Below are positions 7,537 to 14,026 of a DNA stretch of 34,542 bases, in pieces. The DNA lies in assembly GCA_003696625.1 (NCBI GenBank), contig RFGR01000109.1, forward strand, positions 1 through 34,542, in the 5' to 3' direction. The number at the start of each line of letters is the position of its first letter. Positions within the stretch are counted from its first letter, which is position 1. Made by a program: the position numbers and the translations under genes. The notes beneath the pieces are model-generated. The model was given only the letters and a program-made list of their open reading frames with translations. It did no database searches and had not been told where the DNA came from. This DNA comes from Planctomycetota bacterium (lineage in GTDB: Bacteria; Planctomycetota; UBA1135).

Positions 7537-7833
7537 TCAAGCGCCGGCGGCCGAGGACATCTCGCGGACCGCCCGGTAGAACCAGACGTGGTACTGCGAG
7601 CCCCGCCGCTCGGTCAGGTTCTGGAAGCCGCGGCCGCCGAGGACCGAATAGAGCGGCAGCGGGTCGAAGCCGACCGCGAGATGGAGGACCTCATCGGCGG
7701 CCAGCGAGTCGACCGCGGCCATGATCAGGGTGAACGGATCCTCGCCGCGGGCCACGATCGGCCGGACGTCCAGCGTCCGCTGGCGCCGGAAGCCGGCCTT
7801 GCGAAGGGCGGGCGGAAGTTGAGTCGGAGTCAA
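7537..7833 (-). CDS. DUF2249 domain-containing protein
   Basis: A 98-residue cytoplasmic protein with the DUF2249 pattern: TLDVRPIVARGEDPFTLIMAAVD, then a hydrophobic strand DEVLHLAVGFDPLPLYSVLGGRGF, and an end matching the YHVWFYR type. These TusA-fold-like small proteins are often found near redox, nitrogen-oxide or metal-handling genes, but their biochemistry is not settled. The start is probably TTG 7833. The frame stays open upstream for about 350 nt, but that part is Arg/Pro-rich and does not look coding. No clear -10 box was found. It is separated from the divergent decarboxylase by 455 nt, so the two may not be functionally linked. Confidence 0.75.
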   Translation of the reverse strand: MTPTQLPPALRKAGFRRQRTLDVRPIVARGEDPFTLIMAAVDSLAADEVLHLAVGFDPLPLYSVLGGRGFQNLTERRGSQYHVWFYRAVREMSSAAGA

Positions 7834-8288
7834 GGCGGGAAGGAATCGTTCCGTTTGTCTAAACCCTGACCACTCCCCCGGCAAGGCGCCGATCCGGCCG
7901 CGGCCCGTGCCGGGGAACGGCGGTCGCGATCCGGTTCGATCCCGAAAACCGGCGGCGCCGGGACCGCGCCGGTCCACCGCCATGGTCCAGATCGGCCCGG
8001 ACGGAAGGAACATCGGCGGCGGGCGGCTGCGGCGGGGGGCGCCGTCGGCTCTTGCAAGAACCGGGCCAAAGACCCAGACAGCAGCCGGCCGACTGCCGGC
8101 CGCCGGCGTGGAAGAGGAACGGTTCGGGCAGGCCGTCGATGGCGAGGTCGCCGGCCGTGCCGCCGCCAGAACCAGGCAAGGGAGGAGCACGGGACGATCG
8201 AGCGGAGAGACGGAGCCGACCCTTCCCAGGCCTCCCGAGGCCGCACCCCGACCGGGCCGGACCGACCGCGCTAAGCTATCCGGCTTCC
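7834..8288. other. 455-nt intergenic region with a possible gene remnant
   Basis: No intact gene is supported here. On the minus strand a GTG at 8190 opens a signal-peptide-like string (LLPCLVLAAARPA). In another frame a coding-looking string GDLAIDGLPEPFLFHAGG follows at about 8145-8090. This is what a frameshifted secreted-protein gene would leave, but it is weak evidence. The right end (8272-8277) is the promoter of the decarboxylase. No tRNA or hairpin of note was seen. Confidence 0.35.
8272..8277 (+). promoter_or_regulatory. -10 box TAAGCT for the decarboxylase
   Basis: TAAGCT lies 11 nt before ATG 8289, predicting a leader of only about 5 nt. There is no Shine-Dalgarno between the box and the start. 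Confidence 0.55.
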
Positions 8289-9722
8289 ATGGCCTCCGTC
8301 GCCTCCGAGATCGACGCCCTGCTCGAGCAGGCCGCCCGCCTCGCCGCCGAGCACCTCGAGGCCAGCGCCGACCGTTCCCGGCCGGTGGTCGACTGGCGCG
8401 ATCCGGCCGATCTCGAGCGCGAGCTGGCCCTCGAGTTGCCCGATCGCGGTCGGCCGCTCGAGGAGGTGATCGCCGACGCCCGCCGCTTCCTGGCCCGCTC
8501 GGTCCGCACCGGCCACCCCTTCTTCTTCAACCAGCTCTTCAACCGGATCGAACCGGCCGCGATCCTCGGCGAGTGGCTGGCCGCGGTCGCCAACACCTCG
8601 ATGTACACCTACGAGGCGGCCCCGGTCTTCACTCTGATCGAGGAGAAGCTGTCCGAGCGCCTTTGCGCCCTGGTCGGTTTCGAGCACGGCGAGGGTGTGC
8701 TCGGCCCCGGCGGCAGCACCTCGAATCTGATGGCGATGCTGGCCGCTCGCACCCGCACCTGGCCGCGGTCGCGGATCGCCGGTCTGCCGGCCGGCGAACG
8801 GCCGGCGGTCCTGGCCAGCGCCGAGGCGCACTACTCGATTCCGCGCGCGGCCTCGATTCTCGGCCTCGGTCTCGAAGCGGTGATCCCGGTCCCCTGTGAC
8901 GATCGCGGCGCGATGCGGCCGGAGGAGCTGGCGCGGGCGTTGGCCTCGGCCGCCGCCGCCGGCCGTAAGCCCTTCTTCGTCTGCGCCACCGCCGGCACGA
9001 CCATGGCCGGGGCCTACGATCCGGTGGCGGCGATCGCGCCGCTCTGCCGCGAACACGGCGCCTGGCTGCACGTCGACGCCGCCTACGGCGGCAGCGCCCT
9101 CTTCTCACCCCGCCACCGTCACCTACTCGCCGGGATCGACCAGGCCGACTCGGTCGCCTGGAACCCGCACAAGGCGATGGCGGTGCCGCTGCATTGCTCG
9201 GCGCTGCTCATGCGCCGGCGCGGCGATCTCGAGGAGACCTTCGCCACCAGCGCCGACTACCTCTTCCACGACACCGAGGAGGCCGGCCGCGACCGCGGCG
9301 ACATGACCCTGCAATGCGGTCGCCGGGTCGACGCCCTCAAGCTCTGGCTGGCCTGGCAGGCGATCGGCGACGACGGCTTCCGGGCCCGGGTCGACCACGC
9401 CTTCGCGCTGGTCGCGGCGGCCCGGGAGCGGGTGTCGGCGCGGCCGGACTTCGAACTGGTGCGGGAGCCGATGGGCTGCAACCTGCTATTCCGCTGGCTG
9501 CCGGCGGCGGACGCCCCGCCCGAGGCGGTGGACGCCCTGAACGTCGCCCTGCGCGAGCGCCTGAAGCGATCCGGCCGGATCATGCTCAACTACAGCCGCC
9601 TGGACGGCCGGGTCGCTCTGCGCCTGGTCTTGACCCACCCGGAACTCCGCCCCGCCGACCTGGACGAGGTGCTGGACGCCGTGGCCGAGGCCGGCCGTGC
9701 GGCCGAATTGGCTCAAGCTTGA
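8289..9722 (+). CDS. PLP-dependent decarboxylase, glutamate/cysteine-sulfinate (GAD/CSAD) type
   Basis: A 477-residue group II amino-acid decarboxylase, cytoplasmic. HPFFFNQLFNRIEP and the ANTSMYTYEAAPVF block (about residues 76-114) form the substrate-side region and are strikingly like animal GAD and CSAD. PLP is held by the motif HVDAAYGG (Asp263) and by the Schiff-base Lys295 in WNPHKAMAVPLHCSALL. The later block QCGRRVDALKLWLAWQAIG also matches CSAD. The substrate could be glutamate (to GABA), aspartate (to beta-alanine) or cysteine sulfinate (to hypotaurine); the sequence alone does not decide. The length is normal for the group. The ATG at 8289 directly follows a -10 box. A small anchored coiled-coil gene lies 34 nt downstream, probably in the same transcript. 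Confidence 0.9.
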   Translation: MASVASEIDALLEQAARLAAEHLEASADRSRPVVDWRDPADLERELALELPDRGRPLEEVIADARRFLARSVRTGHPFFFNQLFNRIEPAAILGEWLAAVANTSMYTYEAAPVFTLIEEKLSERLCALVGFEHGEGVLGPGGSTSNLMAMLAARTRTWPRSRIAGLPAGERPAVLASAEAHYSIPRAASILGLGLEAVIPVPCDDRGAMRPEELARALASAAAAGRKPFFVCATAGTTMAGAYDPVAAIAPLCREHGAWLHVDAAYGGSALFSPRHRHLLAGIDQADSVAWNPHKAMAVPLHCSALLMRRRGDLEETFATSADYLFHDTEEAGRDRGDMTLQCGRRVDALKLWLAWQAIGDDGFRARVDHAFALVAAARERVSARPDFELVREPMGCNLLFRWLPAADAPPEAVDALNVALRERLKRSGRIMLNYSRLDGRVALRLVLTHPELRPADLDEVLDAVAEAGRAAELAQA

Positions 9723-9756
9723 GGCTCGGGCGGCCGTTGAATCCAGGGAGAACGCC

Positions 9757-10074
9757 ATGGCGAGCAACCGCACCGGAAGCGCCGCCGTCCTGCTGCTGCT
9801 GGGCGCCGCCGCCTTCGCCGCCGGCTTCGGCGCCGGCCCGATCGGGGGCCAGGATCCGCAGCAGCCGGCGGTGGACCACCGCAATCCGAGCGCCCAGCGC
9901 AAGGAGATGATCCACCTGCTGGCCTCGATCGACCACCGCCTGGCCGAGCAGGCCAAGGCCGGCGTCGACGGGCAGCGCGAGACCGCCCAGCTCCTCCAGG
10001 GCATTCAAGCCCGGCTGGATCAGCTCGACCTCCGCCTGCGCCGGATCGAGGCGGCGCTGGCGAAGGGCGAGTAG
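9757..10074 (+). CDS. Small membrane-anchored coiled-coil protein
   Basis: A 105-residue protein of unknown function. Residues about 8-28 are a single hydrophobic segment (AAVLLLLGAAAFAAGFGAG). The rest is helical with heptad-like spacing (HLLASIDHRLAEQ, then QLLQGIQARLDQLDLRLRRIEAAL), typical of a short periplasmic coiled coil. An AGGGAG ribosome-binding site lies 7 nt before ATG 9757. It follows the decarboxylase by 34 nt without its own -10 box, so it is probably in the same operon. A strong hairpin follows the TAG stop. Confidence 0.75.
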   Translation: MASNRTGSAAVLLLLGAAAFAAGFGAGPIGGQDPQQPAVDHRNPSAQRKEMIHLLASIDHRLAEQAKAGVDGQRETAQLLQGIQARLDQLDLRLRRIEAALAKGE

Positions 10075-10097
10075 GCCGTCAAGGCACCACCGTCAGG

Positions 10098-10115
10098 GGC
10101 CGGGAGTCGTCCCGG
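10098..10115. terminator. Bidirectional hairpin between convergent genes
   Basis: GCCGGGA-GTCG-TCCCGGC is a perfect 7-bp stem with a 4-nt loop, 23 nt after the coiled-coil gene and 64 nt after the stop of queA on the other strand. There is no T-tract on either side. Its position between two converging genes supports a terminator role. Confidence 0.6.
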
Positions 10116-10179
10116 CTGCTCGTGCTCCTCGGACAAGCCGGGAAAGGGGGCTGCCAGGATCGAAGGTTGCGGATGCTCC

Positions 10180-11256
10180 TCAGCACCAGAACGACGCGTC
10201 GCCGTAGGAGTAGAAGCGGTACCTCCGCGCCACCGCGGCGGCGTAGGCCCGCTTGACCAGGGCCAGGCCGTCCGGGGCGCCGCGCTGCTCGGCGAAGGCG
10301 GCGACCAGCGCCAGCAGAGTGCTGCGCGGGGTGTGGAAGTTGGTCAGCAGCGCGTCGGTCAGGAGGAAGCGGCTGCCCGGGCGGAGGAAGAGTTCGGTCG
10401 CGCCGGCGGCGCGGCCGTCGCGGGCGAAGCTCTCGAGGGCCCGGCAGACCGTGGTGCCGGCGGCGACGATCCGACCGCCCGCGGCCCGGGTGCGTTCGAT
10501 GGACTCTCTCGCCGCCGCCGGGACCTCATAGCGCTCAGCGTGCATCGGATGGTCCTCCAGGCGTTCCGTGGTCACCGGCAGGAAGGTGCCCTCGCCGACG
10601 TGCAGGGTGAGGGTGGCGGTCGCAACCCCGGCGGCACGCAGGCCGACGAGCAGCTCCTGATCGAAGTGCAGGCCGGCGGTGGGCGCCGCCACGGCGCCGT
10701 CGCGGGCGGCGAAGACGGTCTGGTAGCGGGCGCGGTCCTCGGGCGAGTCGTCCGGCTCGCCGGCCCGCTCGCGCCGGCTGCGGATGTAGGGCGGCAGCGG
10801 CGTGGCGCCGGCCTCGGCGAGAAGGCGTAACCAGCCGCGACCGGATTCGTCTTCCAGAAGCCAGCGCCCGGGGGCGACCCGCTCGGTCAGGCGCAGCCGG
10901 TACCCACCGTTGGCCGTGTGGAGTTCCGTCCCCGGGCGCAGGCGACTGCCGGAGAGCAGGAACAGCCCGCGTCCGTCCGGCCGTTCGCCCAGCCACAGGC
11001 CCTCCACCCGGCCGCCGGTCGGCTTCCGGGCCACGATCCGGGCCGGCACCACCCGAGTGTCGTTCAAGACCAGCAGATCCCCCGGCCGCAGCAGCGCCGG
11101 CAAGTCCCGGAATCCGAGGTGACGCCACTCCCCCGCCGCGCAATCCACCGCCATGAGCCGCGAAGCCGTCCGCTCCGCCGGCGGGTGGAGCGCGATCAGC
11201 TCCTCCGGCAGCGGGAAATCGAGGTCCTCGGTCCGCAGCGGTCGCTCCCCGCCCAC
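10180..11256 (-). CDS. queA: S-adenosylmethionine:tRNA ribosyltransferase-isomerase
   Basis: QueA transfers and isomerises the ribosyl group of AdoMet onto 7-aminomethyl-7-deazaguanine in tRNA to make epoxyqueuosine, the penultimate step of queuosine synthesis. The protein has 358 residues. Family landmarks are DFPLPEELIALHP near the start, VLNDTRVVPAR, APTAGLHF, TLTLHVGEGTF, HAERYEVP, GTTVCRALES and the C-terminal LLTNFHTPRSTLL with YRFYSYGDA. All are intact. The start GTG 11256 is set by the conserved N-terminus, 13 nt after the stop of the inositol-phosphate synthase. It is the last gene of the four-gene minus operon. No other queuosine gene is in the window, so its place here looks like operon packing rather than pathway clustering. 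Confidence 0.95.
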   Translation of the reverse strand: MGGERPLRTEDLDFPLPEELIALHPPAERTASRLMAVDCAAGEWRHLGFRDLPALLRPGDLLVLNDTRVVPARIVARKPTGGRVEGLWLGERPDGRGLFLLSGSRLRPGTELHTANGGYRLRLTERVAPGRWLLEDESGRGWLRLLAEAGATPLPPYIRSRRERAGEPDDSPEDRARYQTVFAARDGAVAAPTAGLHFDQELLVGLRAAGVATATLTLHVGEGTFLPVTTERLEDHPMHAERYEVPAAARESIERTRAAGGRIVAAGTTVCRALESFARDGRAAGATELFLRPGSRFLLTDALLTNFHTPRSTLLALVAAFAEQRGAPDGLALVKRAYAAAVARRYRFYSYGDASFWC

Positions 11257-11269
11257 CGCCGCCGCCGCC

Positions 11270-12475
11270 CTAGGCCTCGGAGTCGTCCGCCGCCAGCCAG
11301 CGCCGGAACAGCTCCATCTGCCGGTGGAAGTCGTGCTCGTCGCAGCCGAGCGGCGCCTTGAAGAAAGGGGCCGCCGGCAGCAGCGGCCCGCCCTCGCCGC
11401 GGTCCTGGGCCAGCAGCGCGATCCGCGCCAGGTCGAGGACCAGCGGGGCCGCCAAGGCACTGTCGCTCCCCTGCCAGGTGAGCTGCAGGCTCATCCGGGC
11501 GCCGAGGAAGCCCTGGAAGTGGATGAAGTCCCAGGCGGTCTTCCAGTCGTGCAGGCTGGGCACGAAGTCGATCCGCACCTCGGTATGGAGGTTCGGATCC
11601 GGCAAGATCCTGCGGAGAACGGCGTCCTTGTTCGCCACCTTGCCGGCCCGCCGGTCCGGATCGGCCAGCGCGGCGCCGTCGCGGTTGCCCAGCATGTTGT
11701 AGCCCTCCCAGGCCATCACCTGCAGCGCCCGGTCGCGGAACATCGGCGCCAGCACGGACTTGAGGAGGGTCTCGCCGGTCTTGCCGTCGTTGCCGAGCAC
11801 CGGCACGCCCCGGCGATGGGCATAACCGGCCAGGGCCGGCGCCGCCGGCCCGATCGCCGGCGTGAAGTTCACGAACGGCAGGCCTTCGGCGACCGCCGCC
11901 AAGCCGTAGAGCAACGATCGCGACAGGTCGTCCGGAGCACCGGCGACGAGCTGGAAGGGGTCCGCCTCCGGGTCGTTCCAACCCGGCGGCAAGCTGCCCT
12001 TCCGTTCGGCGGTGGCCAGGTGGACGACGACGCCGCGGTGGAAGCCCTCGTCCCGCATCCAGCCGCGGATGTCCTCGCGCAACGCCTCCACCGCCTCCGG
12101 CAGCGGCAGACGCAGTCGCTCCCGCGCCGGCGGGTCCATCAGGTCCGCGTCGCGCGGGTCCCCCACCCCGGGGGCCAGACGGAGTTCGAACCGGTCGCGG
12201 GTCTCGCCGCAGAGATCGACCAGGTCGGCCGGCAGCACGCCGACCCGGGCCAGCTCGGCGGCTGAGCGGTGGCTGTCGCCGGTGATGTCCCAACCGCAGA
12301 CCCGCATCCCGGCGAGCGGCAGGAAGGGCACGGAAGCGAATTCCTCGCGGGCGGTCACCAGGCCGACCGGCGCCACCTCGGCGCGCAGGGCCTCGAGGCC
12401 GTGGAGGACGGTGGTGGCGATGGCGCCGCGCGCCCCCACCAGGAACAGGCCGGTCTTGCGGTGGTCCGGACTCAA
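11270..12475 (-). CDS. ino1: myo-Inositol-1-phosphate synthase (inositol-3-phosphate synthase family)
   Basis: A 401-residue NAD-dependent isomerase that converts glucose 6-phosphate to inositol phosphate, the entry step to inositol lipids and compatible solutes. Visible features are an N-terminal Rossmann motif (FLVGARGAIATTV), WDITGDSHR, the NFTPAIGPAAPAL region, the catalytic-domain signature GNDGKTGETLLKSVLAP, EGYNMLGNRDG, and near the C-terminus LQLTWQGSDSALAAPLVLDL. The family match is clear, although several motifs (for example GKTGET in place of FKSGQT-like) mark a divergent bacterial branch. The start is TTG 12475, whose TG is shared with the stop of the upstream gene (TTGA), so it is translationally coupled. 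With plsC, fadD and the SDR nearby, a role in phosphatidylinositol-type lipids is plausible but inferred. Confidence 0.88.
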   Translation of the reverse strand: MSPDHRKTGLFLVGARGAIATTVLHGLEALRAEVAPVGLVTAREEFASVPFLPLAGMRVCGWDITGDSHRSAAELARVGVLPADLVDLCGETRDRFELRLAPGVGDPRDADLMDPPARERLRLPLPEAVEALREDIRGWMRDEGFHRGVVVHLATAERKGSLPPGWNDPEADPFQLVAGAPDDLSRSLLYGLAAVAEGLPFVNFTPAIGPAAPALAGYAHRRGVPVLGNDGKTGETLLKSVLAPMFRDRALQVMAWEGYNMLGNRDGAALADPDRRAGKVANKDAVLRRILPDPNLHTEVRIDFVPSLHDWKTAWDFIHFQGFLGARMSLQLTWQGSDSALAAPLVLDLARIALLAQDRGEGGPLLPAAPFFKAPLGCDEHDFHRQMELFRRWLAADDSEA

Positions 12476-13182
12476 GGCTTCTTGTCGTTGCGGAGGCGCA
12501 GGTAGCGGTCGATCACGGCCTGGAAGGCGGCGTCGCCGCGCGGGGCGAGCACGGGCGGCGATTCGGCGCCCGGGGAGGTCGTGACGGCCATCCATTCTGC
12601 CGTCTCCGCCGCTGCCGCGGGGGCGGCCGCCGCCGGCGGCCGATCGCGGGGGGAATCCTCTCCGTCCTCCGGCCCGGCGGCGGGGAGGGCGCCGGCGCCG
12701 GCCGAAGCCGCCGCATCCGGCCGGCCGCCCGGCGCCGACCGGTCGGTTCCGCGGCCGGCTCCCGGCATCGGGATCGGCTCGGCCCGGAGCCAGACGGCCA
12801 GGAAGAGGGCCAGGGCCGCGGCCGCCGCCAGGGCGACCGGTTCGCCGTTCGGTCGGAAGCGCAGGCGGCGGCAAGCGGCGGCGGCGGCGAGGCGGTCGGC
12901 GAATGGATGGCCCTCCGGGACCGCCAGTGCCGCCCGCACCAGGCCGTCCGGATCCGAGGCCGGGTCGACCTCCAGGGCCGGATCGGCCAGCGGGGGACGG
13001 GCGACGAGATCGGCCGCGCCGGCCAGGGCGGCGCCGAGCAGGGAGGGCAGGACCGGCCGCACCCCGTCCGCCCAGGCCAGCAGTCCGACCAGGGCCCCTC
13101 CCCCGGCCGCGGACCCGGTCGCCGCCGCCAGCCGACCGGCCAGGAGCGCGCGGCGGGCGCGGCGACGCAGATGCCGGATCAC
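12472..13182 (-). CDS. Membrane protein of unknown function
   Basis: A 236-residue protein I do not recognise. It has a very basic N-terminus (RHLRRRARRALLAG), a hydrophobic region of about 45 residues (two likely membrane segments, GGGALVGLLAWADGV and LPSLLGAALAGAADLV), a soluble part of about 60 residues, and a third segment (ALAAAAALALFLAVWL). A Pro/Ala/Gly-rich linker and a short charged tail (VIDRYLRLRNDKKP) follow. The start GTG 13182 overlaps the stop of the YdjY-like gene as GTGA, and its own stop overlaps the TTG of ino1. This rigid coupling suggests it is made in fixed ratio with the inositol-phosphate synthase, perhaps as a membrane partner (inference). Confidence 0.7.
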   Translation of the reverse strand: MIRHLRRRARRALLAGRLAAATGSAAGGGALVGLLAWADGVRPVLPSLLGAALAGAADLVARPPLADPALEVDPASDPDGLVRAALAVPEGHPFADRLAAAAACRRLRFRPNGEPVALAAAAALALFLAVWLRAEPIPMPGAGRGTDRSAPGGRPDAAASAGAGALPAAGPEDGEDSPRDRPPAAAAPAAAAETAEWMAVTTSPGAESPPVLAPRGDAAFQAVIDRYLRLRNDKKP

Positions 13183-13973
13183 CGTTCCGCCGCCGGCACC
13201 TCGACCCGTGGCTCCGGCTGCTCGAGCGGCTCGCGGCTGAAGAGCAGCCGCACCGGATGGCCGATCGGGGGCAGGAGCCAGGAGTTCGGGTACCAGATGT
13301 ACTGGTTGTCCGCCTCCGGATCGGCGCCGGTCAGGAGGTGATTGGCGTAAGGGAAGTAGACCAGGCTGACCAGGTTCCCCTCCGCGTCGGCGGCGAACAT
13401 CTCCTCGGCGTCTTTGTGCGGCTTGATGAACCGCGAACCCAGATACACCCAGCGTCCCCGCTGATAGGTCCGTTCGGCGCGGACGTTCAGGACCAGGTCC
13501 TCCGCCCGGTGGAAATGGTGGTCCACCACCCCGTCCGGGCGCTCCACGTCCCAGGCGGCATAGAGGTAGAAGCCGTCGCCGCTCGCCGGCTCCACCGTGT
13601 AGTCCGGAACGCCGGCCTCGTACTCCTCCCGGGTCGGCGGCGGATCCTTGGGCACGAAACGACCATTCACGCCCTTTTCGACCCCGAGCAGGAGCATGGC
13701 CGCGTTCAGGGCGCTGGCGCTCAGGTCGCGGACCAGGAACAGGGACTCGTGGTCCTTGCCGCGGGGCTGGACGATCAGCAGGTATTCGAGCGGCTCGTAG
13801 ATCTGGCAGACCTCGGCGTCCAGTTCGATCAGGCCGCGGTCCAGGTCGAGTCGGATGCCCTGCTCGGCGAAGCGGCGGACGACATCCTCCTTCGCGTCGG
13901 CGGGCTCCCGCGGCGGGACGGACGGATCCTGGAGGGCGGAAGCGGCGAGCGTGAGCAGGGCGGCAGGGATCAT
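13179..13973 (-). CDS. Secreted YdjY-like domain protein
   Basis: A 264-residue exported protein. After a short signal peptide (MIPAALLTLAASALQDP) comes a YdjY-type region: a beta-rich segment GIRLDLDRGLIELDAEVCQIYEPLEYLL, then the characteristic GKDHESLFLV and a segment ending ALLLLGVEKG-like (AMLLLGVEKGVNGRF). A C-terminal half with many aromatic residues follows (YLYAAWDVERP, YIWYPNSWLLPP). The family's function is not established. ATG 13973 is preferred because it begins the signal peptide; an in-frame TTG at 13988 would add five residues. A TAGGAT -10 box lies 44 nt upstream. It heads the operon YdjY-like, membrane protein, ino1, queA. Confidence 0.8.
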   Translation of the reverse strand: MIPAALLTLAASALQDPSVPPREPADAKEDVVRRFAEQGIRLDLDRGLIELDAEVCQIYEPLEYLLIVQPRGKDHESLFLVRDLSASALNAAMLLLGVEKGVNGRFVPKDPPPTREEYEAGVPDYTVEPASGDGFYLYAAWDVERPDGVVDHHFHRAEDLVLNVRAERTYQRGRWVYLGSRFIKPHKDAEEMFAADAEGNLVSLVYFPYANHLLTGADPEADNQYIWYPNSWLLPPIGHPVRLLFSREPLEQPEPRVEVPAAER

Positions 13974-14017
13974 GGGTCGAGAGTCCAACGGGCCGGAGGA
14001 CGGCCCCGTTCAGGTTC

Positions 14018-14023
14018 ATCCTA
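14018..14023 (-). promoter_or_regulatory. -10 box TAGGAT for the YdjY-ino1-queA operon
   Basis: The minus strand reads TAGGAT, starting 3 nt after the stop of the HEAT-repeat gene. It is 44 nt before ATG 13973 (29 nt before the alternative TTG 13988). It marks the start of a new transcription unit. Confidence 0.5.
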
Positions 14024-14026
14024 GGT

